From Certhia americana (taxonomy: Eukaryota; Chordata; Aves; Passeriformes; Certhiidae), in contig CM031879.1 in the NCBI GenBank assembly GCA_018697195.1, positions 36,443,408 through 36,507,407 on the forward strand: 64,000 bases of DNA. Reading direction: 5' to 3'. Shown piece after piece: positions 15,330 through 27,723 of this stretch. Both the position numbers and the translations under genes were made by a program. Below the pieces are notes generated by a model. It did no database searches, was not told the origin of the DNA, and saw only the letters and a program-made list of their open reading frames with translations. How positions within the stretch are numbered: position 1 is the stretch's first letter; each line of letters opens with the position of its first letter.

Positions 15330-16100
15330 CAAGTTATGGCATTCATTTTGCAAGTATCTCCCTCTAATTTAGCATAATTAATAAACTTGCAGGTGGTGCA
15401 TCCTGGGTCATCACCTAGGTCATTGATTAAGACATTCAACAGTGAAAAAGAGCAACCATTATACTGCTCTGCTGGCCACCAATCAGATGCTGAGCTACCC
15501 ACTGGTAAATTTTAAGCCCAGAGGTACTGTTAATTTTTAGTCCTTCTAAACATTTCTTCAAGTCCACAATTCCTCAGCTGCCAGCTGGCAGTGTATGGAG
15601 TCAAAAGCTTTCCTAATGCTGAGATACATAATATCCACAAATCTTACTTTGTTGTAGGAGGCCTCTAGGTTCGCTGAATATTATTTTTCCCTGGTAAATC
15701 TGAGGATTGCTGATTTAAACTGTAATGCTTTTGTTCTTCATATGCTTATTAATGCATCCCAAAAAGACAGGCTGTTTGATTTTTCCAAGGTCTGAGGTGA
15801 GCCTGGCTGACCTGTAAGTCCCCAGACCCTTCCTCTTGTCATTTTCAGAAATGGCACCCAGTGCCAATGTGCAAACCATCCAGGGAAAAGTGTGTTTTCT
15901 CTGTGAAGGGCAGGGTATCCCGAAATTGTTTTGCCATGATAGAAGGGTCTGAGCCTGGGAAAGCACCATGATCATGCCAGCATATAATGACCTCATGCTG
16001 CTCCTTGAAAATTCGAAGGAGACTGTGTAAATCCCATGCCAGGCCATGAACATATGTGTAGAAGTATTTATCCCAGCTGACTGTGTAATTTGTGTGCAGG
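15330..16100 (-). pseudogene. decayed CR1 LINE ORF2 (reverse transcriptase) fragment
   Basis: Translated on the minus strand, the pieces follow the order of CR1 reverse transcriptase. First comes a GLAWDLHSLLRIFKE segment (about 15990-16045) resembling the family's GPDGIHPRVLREL block. Next is TYRSARLTSDLGKI (about 15780-15825), resembling NYRPVSLTSVPGKI. Then DIMYLSIRKAFDS (15593-15636) resembles the catalytic YLDFSKAFD motif, and finally INDLGDD...CKFINYAKLEG (about 15360-15430) resembles INDL...KFADDTKLGG. The catalytic FADD box reads INYA at 15371-15382, so both aspartates are gone, and the pieces sit in different frames. This is an inactive, old insertion. The 112- and 92-codon minus-strand open frames here are remnants of it and are not host genes. 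In life, CR1 ORF2 copies its own RNA at nicked target DNA. Family comparison is from memory; the boundaries are approximate. Confidence 0.8.
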
Positions 16101-19100
16101 CACACCAGTTTTTGGCTTCTCACTTAGACACCTGAATTAGGAGGACAAGACACTACATACACAATAATTCCTCTACTAAATAATCCAGAACTCTCATTTT
16201 AATCAACATTTTAGCTCAACTTCATTCTGTGGTTTTTCCCTCTTGGGGGTATAATGATAATAAAGGAATCTGACTCAGTCCCCTGAGTTAAGAAATTGCT
16301 CCTTTAGGCAGTGTGACTCGTCCTACTGAGTTCAACTGGAAATTTATTTTGTTGCATAAAATAGAAAAATATGATTCATATACTGTTAATACTCCACTGC
16401 ATGTTTGCAATTTGAGCATTTAATGAATTTCAGTTCAACAAATTAATTGCCAGTTTAGCCTGAAAATGTTTTAGAGGTCCTTGGGAATAAGAAAGAACTT
16501 GATTGCATTCTCTCATCTGCATGGATGAGCACATGACCTCTGCAGCTAAGACTGTCTTAAGAAAAATGTTTTTTCTATTTAGAATGGCAATCACCAAGCC
16601 AGTAAAACCATTCTATAAGTGAGGTCACATGCTAAGGGTGCTTTTGCTAATTATTTCTGGACATTAATGCCCAGAAAGAAGATAATTTAAATTTCATCCA
16701 AAGTAATCAACTTTCTAGTTGAAAACAGTCATAGGACCATAAAAGTTTGAAAATAATAAAGCCTTATAAAAGACTTCTTCAGGAAAATATTTAAAGATTG
16801 ATTGTTTTAGAGGTAGTTGCACTTGGAAGTGCCTTAGTAGTTGTGGTCTTTAATTTTACATCTAGTTCATTGTGGAAAACTTGTGGCCCAATAGAGGCTT
16901 CCTGCAATGCAGGCAGGCTCTGAACTGCTTGTCCTTGATCCTTTGGCTTAAGTGGAAGGATGGGGAATATCTACACAGAGAGCACAAGCAGTGGCAGTCC
17001 ATGTTTTGGAAAAGTTACGTTTCAACACTGAAAAGGTTGACAGAAAAAACTGAGGATTCCTCTCTCCCTGGATTTAGTTGTTTCTAAACCTCAGCCCTAA
17101 GAACTTCCTTCTGCCCTGTAGATGATACTGCTGCAAGTGATAACAAACATGAAATGCTAATAGAGATTTTTGGAGAGGGCTACTGAAAGGCCAAATGAAA
17201 CCTTTGGGAGAAGCATTATGTGGCTTTGTACTTCCCAGATTTGTGACTCTGGACCCCGTTAACAGAAACACAGGAAAAAAATCCATCGCAGCATGGATGC
17301 CACTGGAATGGTGTTAATTGAGGGCATGGATCATGAAAATATTGCCAGCTCTTGTCATTTGTAACAAGTTGTTGATTTATATGGGAAATGAGAGCTACAA
17401 AGGTGTGTTTGTGGATAAGTATTCATGTTTCTCTCTTGGTATAAAAGGCTGAGAATAGAGGTGAAAAAGCCAAGAAATGAGAAGAATGCAAAAGATACCC
17501 ACACATCTAATGAATATTATCTTGTTCCATAAGTGACATGCTAATTTCCTCTTTGAGCATACATACTGTGGCCCTGCTAAAGTTTATTATCAAGTAAATT
17601 AAACTGGAACCTTTGGTATCTCAGTCAGCCAAGAGAATAAATACATTTCATTATTATTAGTAAAAAAAAAAAAAGAAAAGTAAATTGATTTTATTTTCAA
17701 AAAAATAGTCAGGTGGAGACATGCAAGCTGTCTGTGCTGTATTTTAGGTTCTTTATCTTGCAATTTCCCATCTCTACATGAAGTTGCTTAGAAGCTAGAT
17801 CAAAATCACAAAAAAATAATTAAAAATTGCGATTTCTTAGAAGCTTGTTGTTTTGACTATACATTAACTGGCTCTTTAAATGAAGTGAAGTGATGGGTGA
17901 AGGACAAAATATGCTAACTTTGCCCCATGTCTCTGAGCTACTACTGAAGATAAAGTTCTGCTTTACTCACTGTACTTATTTAAAAAGCAACACAGCAATG
18001 TGCCCAAAAAGCTGTTGTCTAAACCTAGCTTCCATGTATGCGACTTCAGTAAAGAGTGAAAAAAAAGGTGCCTCCAATTCCAAAAGACAGTAGTTCAGCC
18101 GCTGAGAGTTAATGGTCTTTATGCAGTAGAGTTGCATTTTTAGATACGTCCTAAAGTCAGGAAACCAAAAGACCTAGACATGAGTATTCAAACCAGCAAT
18201 CATGGCGGGTCTCTTTTTTGATGCTGGACAGCAAGACATGTGCTGTTATCTTAGTAATTTATATCTGTGTTTCTCAGAGTTCCACAAGTAATTATATTTT
18301 TACTAATTTACTTGGATTTCATTTGAAGTAGTTACAGTAATGTATGCTAGAAAAGACAGTAAAAGGTTTGGCATAGAGGAGATGTCAGTTATTTTGCTGT
18401 TGTGACATTTAATCTTCTTTATTCTTTCTAAATCTGCCATTGGCAGGTTACAATGAATTGGACTCCCTAAAATCTATAAAATCTCAGTAATTCCTTAAAA
18501 TCAAATTGTTTTGCAAACTCTTCAATAGGCTATGCAAGAGAATTTCTCTGAAAAATGAATTTAAATAGTCCTTGAAAACAGAACACTGAAACATTAAGCC
18601 TTTGTCAGGTAATGGTTTGGGGTTTTGTGTTGTTTTGGTTTCCTTTTTTTTTTCCAAAAATGTAATAATTTCCTAAGAAATAAAGAAATTTCTTCTGCTG
18701 CCATTGCTGAACTGACTGATGGCTCTGTGTAGGTGTTGCTTATTGTGGTTATGCAAAGGAAATCATGAGTCACAAGCAAGTGGAAGAGAGCAGTTGCTGT
18801 AGGCACTGCCACCAACCCTGGGAGTGGCAGAGTGCTGCAGGCATGGGGAGAGCTGCAGTTCTCCCCCTTTTTTGGCTCCTCATTTTTCCTGCAGTGTTGC
18901 ATTTGATGTGTCATTTACATGATGAAGAGAATGGATGCAAAACAGAAAGAGGACCTGGATCTGAACTAGGTGAAAATACAAAAATAAGATGAATTAGGCA
19001 AAATGAAGAAACAGAAACTGAGAAGCATAGTAGTAATGATAAAAGAATTATAGTGAAATTTGATTAGGGACCAGTTTATTGCAACCCCCAGACCTACAGT

Positions 19101-21787
19101 ATGATTTTCCCACCTGTAGCAGCTGTGATGAAGGATAGTGTTTTCCCACCTCCTTTTCATTCAAGTGAGACAAACAGGATCAGCCACAAAGCTGCCTTTG
19201 GAACAAGTTTCTCATTCCACTAATCCATCAGCGTTATCTCCTGAGCTGCTTCCTTCTTCTGTGAGCCTGCAGCAGATGTAGTTACACTGCAAAAAAGCCC
19301 ATGGAAACCACTTCCCAAGTAATTTCAGTCAGTACCACAAGATTGTTTAAGAAATGCTACACTGACCACTTGCACTAGGTCTAAGACCCTCCTCTGAGCC
19401 TCTCCATTCTGACTCATGATCAGCGAGGTATAAGCAGCGAGAGGTGTCTACACAAGACAGAGAAGAATTGCCAAAACCCCAGGAAAAATCAAAAAATGAT
19501 CAGCCGGATGTGAGCTGTCAAAATAAAAGGCAATAGGGTTAGAAGAGGAAATAGCAACACATGAATCTTGTTGTCATAGAGGTACGTAAGTAAAGAATAA
19601 ATGGCCAGAGAATATTACCCTCACAGTTTTTTAATGAAGATAAAAGATGAATAAACAAAGAAACAGGAGGTTTGATAGTCCCATCACTTTGATGAGGAGC
19701 TTAAATGTTACAAGTGTGGCTGTCCTAGGACATGTGAAGATCTTTGGCATTGTAAAAGGACATAGTTGTCCTCTGTTTCTGTTAATACACCAAGAAATCA
19801 TCCTTCAACACAAGTTTCCTTCAATGCTTTCAATCTTGCTGTGGGACAAAAGGTAATGATTACAGTGCGGCTGTTTCTCAGTTCTAGGCCTGAGTACCTT
19901 GAATCCAGAAACCTAACAGAAGCAATGACATTGATTCATTACAGTACCTTAAAGAAATCAATCACCTTCCGGATACTGGTTTCTATCTCTGTTGTGAGGA
20001 TTCAGCAACAGTTAGATCTATCTCTCTCTACCATCATCTTGTAACACTGATTGGGAATGGTGATGCTACCTGATATTACTAAAACATATTTAGGTGTAAT
20101 ATTTTTGTCATTGCAAGAAATACAAGTTTTGTTGTATAGAATTATCTCAGATTTTTGTATTCAAATCCATCAAGGGATCCTTATTTATTAAAAAAGTAGC
20201 ATTGGCAGATATATATAGCAAAATTTTAGTTAACAAATGGAGGGGAGAAGAACCTTTTTGGTGCAAAAAGCAATTGAATACAGTGTTGTAGCAAAAAATC
20301 CCAAGACCAAGATTTTCATTCTGCACTGCCTGTGGCTAGCTCCTACTCCAGGCAGTAACTAATAGCTTGCAGTTTGGCCTTGTTTTTCTGGGATAGCAGA
20401 ATAGTGCTTAAAACAAATTTGTACTAGAAGGAAGAGGCATTAAGACACTGAAGCATATCCCTGAACCTCAGGTAACAAATGCCAGCCTGTGTCTGTGAAA
20501 CACATTAGAGTAGCTTCAGGGCTGCTGTCACTCATGCTGTCTGCCTGCTCCAGAAGTGCCATTAGGGCTGCTGCAGAGAAGATGAATGGAGTGACTCTTC
20601 AGCAATTTCTGGTGGCTTAGCTTTGGAGGGGTGGCATGGCACAGAAATAATCATGCCTCTTTTATGACACAGTGACAAGCTGGTTGCATATTAAGCCAGT
20701 AAAAACTGGAAACTGAGAGAGTTTGAATGCACTCACTGGATTTTGGTTTAACAAAAGTTCCAGCGTCCACAGACTTTCCAATTTGAATATTCCTGAAAAA
20801 CAAAGCATACATTTTTCCTTTACCCTTCAAAGAAATCACAGACTAGTCGCCAAATTTAACTCTCTTTTGTAATGAAATATGTGCCACCAACACTTTTCTG
20901 TCACTATAATTTTTGGATTTACTAATTAGTGTTTTTCAGATCTGTTAGGTGAGGAACTGATGGTCAGAGTACAAATTCTTTCCATAACATTTTGTTCAGA
21001 TGGGTAGTCAAGAAGATCAAACTGTGTCCTGTGCAATACTCTACAAGAGCAACACCTGCTCAAAAAGCATTGGTCTTACAGTTTTCTGATGGACCTTTCT
21101 TTATGAAATTATCTTCCTAATTGATGCCAAAAGCAGAGTTTTGCTATTAACAGAAGGCTGGTGCAGAGCCCAGAAGGCAGGATACTCCGCATGCTTTGGG
21201 CAGCCTCACTTTCTATTCTTATATGTTTCCTTTAATCCTCCAAACCTCTGCAAAACCAGGTTTCCTCTTTAACTGCAAACGGACCATTTTGAGATAAATA
21301 TATGCTAGAAAATTGAAGCACTTTAACGCCCACATCCACCAGACTAATTTTTATGGCATGGAAATGTTTGACAAATAGAAAAGTTGTTAGGTTTTCCTAA
21401 GAACTTAAAAAATTAAAGAAAATAAGCTGATAACAAACCTTGTCTCTGAAACTGCAGGCTGTTTGTGAGACTGAGAACACAGAGACTGCTCTGTGCTGAA
21501 AGAAACTAAGTTCTGGGAAAACAGGTATGTGAAACTCGGTAAGGAATAAAGAAAAAACTAATGCAGCATTTCAGTCTCTTTTTTCCAATCCATAAATTTA
21601 TCCATTTATATACTTATTTATGTAGGTGGTGATCTCCTATAGTTTTCACAAATTGACATGCAGAACATTGCTATGCAGATGGGAAAAATAACCATGATAA
21701 GTAATAACAGAAGTGACAAAGCGACTAAAAGCCTTAAACATTACAGAGTAAAGAATATTTTGTCCCCCCTTGCATGTATCTGGGCAA
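16101..21787. other. AT-rich unique non-coding DNA
   Basis: I see no genes. A 14-nt purine A-run lies near 17661. The longest frames are 106 codons (minus, 18594-18914) and 92 codons (plus, 19766-20044), with no recognisable domains. Confidence 0.65.
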
Positions 21788-21788
21788 A

Positions 21789-21819
<31 letters not shown>

Positions 21820-21835
21820 CACACACACACACATA

Positions 21836-21871
<36 letters not shown>

Positions 21872-21928
21872 TATACATGTGCCTCTGTCTGTGTGTCTGT
21901 GTGTGTGTGTCTGTGTGTACACGTGTGC
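21788..21928. repeat. compound (TA)n(CA)n(TA)n(TGTA)n(TG)n microsatellite
   Basis: The order on the plus strand is a TA block, about seven CA units, a second TA block, roughly seven TGTA tetramers (about 21844-21874), then a TG block interrupted by CTG. The CA and TG blocks are complementary, so one strand can fold back on itself. Open frames of 65 to 104 codons that cross it on both strands are products of the repeat and are not genes. Confidence 0.93.
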
Positions 21929-24900
21929 TATAAGCAAAAATAATCATGTGGTAATGCACAGTCTTACATAGTTTTGTGGTTTCTACATGCAGGTTTTGCC
22001 ACACAGCTTGCACTATGGTTTGTTTCTTCATCTCTTTAGGCTGTGTTTCCATCATTCCAAATGTGCAGTATCAGGCAGAGCTCCAATCTGCCAGGTTCTT
22101 CTTTTCCTTTTCTCTATCCTCTGAATTAACATTCCAGGCAAGTATCTTTGTCACAAACAGAAAATGTAAGAAAAGGTAACCTGTAAGTGGTGAAATTCAA
22201 TTCTTGTCACTTGGTTGAAAAGAAAAAAAATTTACTTTTCCTTATTGTTTTTCAATCATATTTAAAAGGCAGTGAAAATCTAACCACAATGGATTTCAAT
22301 GTGTCTCTGTTCCCAGATTTATGAATAGGAATTTATGGTGCAAAAGTTGTTATAAGGTATAGTTATCTCAGACACATGGTCCTAATTAACAACACATTAA
22401 TTAGCAGTACTGAAAAATGCATCAGAAGAGATATTTTTATTTTTTTGCAAAATTTTGCTCTTAATGTCCCTGAAGTGGCTCAATATCTTCATCAGTAAAT
22501 CAGACATAGACCAAAATTTCATGGATGTGTGATCTATAGTGGTGATTTTTCTGAACATGAACAATTAAATATTACATAAGCCATTAATTGTCAGGGATGT
22601 TTGGGAGTTTTTTTCTCCATTGAAAAGCCTTAGAAATCTCAGATTTCCTTCTTGAGAGTTGATATTAGTTGCTAAAAAGACTGTTGCATGGAGACCTAAT
22701 ATGTCTGGTGAGCAGCTATGCCCAAACCACATCTGAAACACTTATCTTGTCTGGGGAGCGGATGTCTGAACAGAACCTTTCTGCTTCAGAGGTTGGGTTT
22801 TAACATTATAAATGGTGCTTATTTTTTGCAGCCGCCATCTTTCAGTCTCCAGAGTTAGCAACAAACCCTTCCAGGCATATTTGTAGGGAAACAGGGCATT
22901 CAGAGTCATTTGAAAATGAAATAAATTAGGCAATGTGCTCTACATGTTTGTCACAAAGGCTAGTATTATTGCTATTTAACCAATGGCTGTCATTTACTGA
23001 AATACCAAAACACATATTTAATTTTAATGTTACTGTCACATCTGAATTTATATGTTAGGTATGCAAATTTGATTTCAAATGAGAAATTAAGTGGCTAATC
23101 AGCTGATCGCTGCACTCATAGTATGTCATTAGCATTTTTGGGTTTACATTATTATTTATCTTTGACTACTGGGTAGTTTTACTCTCACAGCACATTATTT
23201 AATCCAATTGCCATTTTTCTTGCTATATTTAATTAAAACTTATGAAAAAAACAGTTATAAGGGAAATAAAATTACTGTTTTAAAATAGCCTGGTATATAC
23301 CTTACAGAGATATAAACAATGCTGGATAAACATGTCTGTGGATGTAAGATACTACACATACACCTTCAGCACACAGGCCATTCTGCTGAACTATCACATT
23401 TTAGCACATTGAGTGCTAAATTTATATGAATGGGGTAGAACAAATCAAAGACAGTAACTATTTGAATTTCTTACATTTCCAGCATTTGTGCTTTGGATGG
23501 GTTTCCATTGTTTTGAACATTCATCATAATGCCAAGCTAGCAGCTGGTGCATTGGACTGATAACAGGTTACTCATGAAGCATGTTAGGGGAGGGTTTTTT
23601 TATATCCAGTTCTCTAGTTTGATCTTCAAGTTCCAATCCTTGGATGATTATTCTCTGTGGACAGCACTAGCAGATTGTTGGAATTTTTTCCCCTGCAACT
23701 TATTTTTTTGTAGTGTAGATGAATTTGGAAGAATGATAAGAATGTTTAAGGTTCTTATAAACTAACTTCCCTTTTTTAAAGAGGGAGATTGGGGTAGAGA
23801 AAGTTTGGAGGGAATATACATTGTCAGAACTATCTTTTTGCCTAGAAACTCCAGTAGTTCTTGGCTTAGAGGCAAATTTTACATTTAGTGAGGAGCAACT
23901 TCTTTATACATGAAAACCCACACATACTTGATAAGTCAATGTAGACAGATCACACATTTTGAAATTCCAGAATATAAATGCCCTGAAAATGTCATTTTCT
24001 CTGAATGTGGAGTGGAAGGAGATATCTTCCTGCCATTGCAGCTCTGTTCTGCTGTGACTGTACATGGTCTACACCCCCACACTGGATGAGTTGTGTGCTT
24101 TTCCAGTTCTCTTCCAGTCCCTTGATCCAGCAGTTTGAAAAAAAACCTAACTAGATATTATGCACAGGGAACAAGGTAGGGCTGAGGCAAATATGCTGGA
24201 AAGGTGCATGGAAACAAAGTGAGAAACTTAGACTGTGTGTTGGACTGTGGGACAAAACTGGGAATTTGGCATAGAGCTTCTATCAGAGACTTTTAAATGG
24301 AAAGACCAGGAACCTCTGAGAGTAGCCAGTGCTCTTGATCTCTTAAGCAGGTTGCACAGTGATGAAGGAACTGATGAAATTTGAAAAAAAAAAAAAGAGA
24401 AATGGCAACTTCTTAGGCATTGGCAGTAGGGAACAAAGCTGAAGGAGGTAACTGGAACAGAAACAGAGTTTAGAAGGCAACTGAATACCTAGTGAGTCAA
24501 GAAAAATATAATCAAGCTACCAGAAAGGGAAAATGAGCCTAGTTAGGAAGACTACTGGGTAAGAGAGAAGGCAATGCGACAGTGAGTGGGCAGCAGTGCA
24601 GAAAAGTAGAGGAGGGGTGGTTACGCAATAGAACCAGGAGTAGGATGAGAAATTAGAATACTTCTCTGGGACTAATGAAGTGAGAGGATGTGTCTTAGGA
24701 GCAACCATGAGTAGAGCAGAGGCATTTGAGGAGCATGGGCACACTGAATCAAGTTTGGAGAAGGTGGGGAACAAAACAAACATCAAAGTCTGTTCCCAGT
24801 AAAGCACACTTTTCTCTAGAGCCTGGCACTGGACCTGAGATCCAGGGCTTCTTACATACAATAGTATACTATTGTTTCCAATAAAGGCCAGGTGTCCATG

Positions 24901-27539
24901 AATTTGCAACAGATGTCACCCACATCAATTTTCACAATTTAGACAAGATAATAATGAGGATATGGCAGTTTGATTGCCTTTAGGTGTGAGAGGTGCTGAT
25001 CAGAGACTCAAGCAGGGCTGGATTCATACCAAGACCTCTGACACCAAATATACATTAAGGTTAAATAAAATCTCGTGTGTTACAACATACTACAGTATAT
25101 AAATACACCACGGTGTGTTCCACACTGCTTTTGATACACACTGCTTTTGCAGTCTGGGATAGGAAATACCAGTTCTCAGGCAAAAATCATCATATCTACG
25201 TAAGAAATCAAAAGTTTGGCCCAGTTCTGATCTGGCTGAGAGCTCTCACATATGCAGCTGGGATTGTTGAGAGAGTTTAATTTCAATAGAACAGGGAACA
25301 CTCCAATGACATACACAAAAACATATTGCTTGAAATAAAGCATTAGGAGAGTGCTATCCAATAGGGTTAGATGTGGTGAGACAGGTGAATGTCAACCTGA
25401 ACATCATGCTGATCGTTGCCTCTTTTCCACACCCTGATAGTGAACCTGAACCTTAACCCCCAGACATCCATGCCTGTGATAGTAATCTTCCTACTCTAGA
25501 TAAGTCTTGTGAATATTGACAATGCTGAATAACTACCTATCTTTCAACTAAATTTTGTCAAGATTCACAAATTGCCATTATTTTGCCTATCTTTTTTATT
25601 AGGTAGCTGTTTCAGAGATTAACTTTTTAGATTAAGCTTTGCACAACACAAGATGTCACTGACAAAGGCACTGTCACCGGCACTTTTCCAGAATTCCAGT
25701 CTCTAGAATATCCCCTTAGATGTGGGAAATAGCTGAAATTATTAAACCAGAAGCTGTACTGCAATGACTGTATTGAATGGCACTCTGGCATAAAAAAAGC
25801 TCAGTGATTTCTGCTGACTCTTCTCCATTCTGACTAAAACAGCTAAAACATTCAATTGAAGTAGTATCAGAACTGGTTCCCTAGGTTTTGCACCTACTAT
25901 CCATAAGTGCATGTCCATGACTGCCCAGCTGTAAAGTATGAAGCTTTTTCTGCTTCTCTAGTTCAACAAATACATGTTTATTTCAAACAATGGGAAATAG
26001 GTTCTGCTGAGGGTTTGTGAATAAACAAGTCTGTGAATTCTGCTCTTGGATGTTGTGCAGGGAGCATGAGGCTATGGAAACCTACAAATGGACTGGATCC
26101 AGTGTATGGAGTCTGGAGTATATCCAGCTTTAAACCAGTGTTTTGCTTTGCACTGATACTCGGTGCTTTCATCCCTTGGCTTTCAGAGCCTGACCTTGGA
26201 CACGTGCTTTGATTTCCAGGAGTGCCATATGAACTTCACTATAACTGATGCAGTAGCAGCTACACGTGGAGTAGATAATGCATGAGTCTGACTATTTTGA
26301 ACATTTAGGGTCTGGGGTTCAGACTGAGCACCTAAACATTCTGAGGGCTCCCTCCATGCCTGGGCTCTTTGGCTGTCAGAGGGAATTAACACCACTCCTG
26401 ACAATGCCCAAGGCTGCCCTGCACATTGTGTGTGCAAAACATACAAATTATACTTTGAAGAGCACCAGAGAAAAAACCTTTAAGGAGATTAAACTTCAGA
26501 AGGGTTCATTTTATGTGTAGTGCCTGAATCTGAAACCTAAAAATGAGGAGAAGGAAAACAGTAACAGTCAGCTCATTAAGTCAGGTGGGGGGGAAGAAGA
26601 GTATATAACTGTTAAATTGGATAATATTTCATCTTGTAGATGTGCATTATATTGAGTACTCTAGCATTAATTTCTTAATTTTTAAATTTTTGAGTGTTAG
26701 CTGTTGTGATCTGTTAATTTAGTTCTACATTTTTTTTTTTTTTTTATAATGACAATCTGACAGATGGCAAGCTTTTGCAATCATTATCCCTTTATTTCCT
26801 CAGAATGTGACCTAGTATTTTTTAGACTATATGCCTAAGGGAAATGTTGGTTGTTTCAATGGTTGTGTAAGTTAAAAACCGTAGCATACAAAATAATGCA
26901 AAGGACAATTCTATAGTGATAAGTCAGAGGACCATATGACTTCATAGTGCTTTTTCTATTTGTGCTTTGTGTAGTTCTGGAACAGTTAGCTTTTTCTCTG
27001 TGTTGTCCTGCTTCTCTGCCTCAGGGAAAGACTGGACTTGGACAGGATAAATCAATTTTCATTTGGACCATGTCTGTCTCCCTTTCTTCCAGCATCACAT
27101 TTGAAGTTGCTGTGTTGTGTGATCAAAAGGCATGTGATGCAGAAAGTCAGTCAGCTCTGCTACCATCAGCACAACTGTGTACAATACAGATGATACTAGG
27201 GATTATGGAGATACTATCTGACCAGTACAGAGAAGAAAAACATCCAGTCTTTAATAAAAATGGTTGTATCAGTGGGAGTGGAAAAACATTTGATCAGTGT
27301 AGACAAGGTATCACTTAATAAAAAGCTGAAGGATTAACTTCTAAACTCTAGGTGATGTGGAGAAAGGAAAAAAGAAAATGTTTACCTTCTGAAATCAAAT
27401 GCATTTTCTTCCCAGGACACCGAACATCCCACACAGAAAAATCTTCCTTTGACTAACAATTTGAATTTTGACCCTGCCTACTTATTGCCTTTGGAGTTAA
27501 GCAATGAAATTGAGAGCATCTCAGTTTGTATGACTGGGA
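21929..27539. other. AT-rich unique non-coding DNA
   Basis: No supported gene. About 24150-24780 is purine-biased on the plus strand, which leaves a 130-codon frame open on the minus strand (24517-24909). A 123-codon plus frame at 26947-27318 begins with a hydrophobic stretch but has no recognisable domain. A T run lies near 26730-26746. An 18-bp perfect palindrome is at 24858-24875. Confidence 0.6.
24858..24875. repeat. 18-bp perfect palindrome
   Basis: ACAATAGTATACTATTGT is identical to its own reverse complement and has no spacer. It is AT-rich, so chance is the likely origin. No transposon termini are visible beside it. Confidence 0.9.
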
Positions 27540-27723
27540 TTTTTTTTTCCCTTCCCCTTCCCCTTCCCCTTCCCCTTCCCCTTCCCCTTCCCCTTCCCCT
27601 TCCCCTTCCCCTTTCCCTTTCCCTTTCCCTTTCCCTTTCCCTTTCCCTTTCCCTTTCCCTTTCTCTTTCCCTTTCCCTTTCCCTTTCCCCTTCCCTTCCC
27701 CTTCCCTCTCTCCCTCTCTCTTC
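27540..27723. repeat. 184-nt pyrimidine run with (TTCCCC)10 and (TTTCCC)13
   Basis: Every base from 27540 to 27723 on the plus strand is C or T. It starts with nine T, then about ten TTCCCC hexamers (27552-27611). Thirteen TTTCCC hexamers follow (27612-27689), one of them reading TTTCTC at 27660-27665, then a mixed CCTTCC/CTCTCC tail. The minus strand is all purine, with regularly spaced GGGG and GGG runs. Open frames of 92 to 134 codons crossing it on both strands are repeat artefacts. Confidence 0.97.

Noticed and set aside
21646..22055. Frames rich in Tyr/Ile/Thr/His/Val/Cys across the microsatellite
   Set aside because: They are translations of TA/CA/TGTA/TG repeats on either strand.
24517..24909. 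130-codon minus-strand open frame
   Set aside because: It is opposite a purine-biased stretch, which suppresses stop codons on the minus strand. I recognise no protein family.
26947..27318. 123-codon plus-strand frame with a hydrophobic, signal-peptide-like start
   Set aside because: Only the first roughly 20 residues look like a leader. The rest has no domain, and there is no evidence for splicing or conservation.
27552..27689. Interstitial telomere repeat
   Set aside because: The units are TTCCCC and TTTCCC. The vertebrate telomere unit is CCCTAA/TTAGGG, and no TAA occurs in the array.
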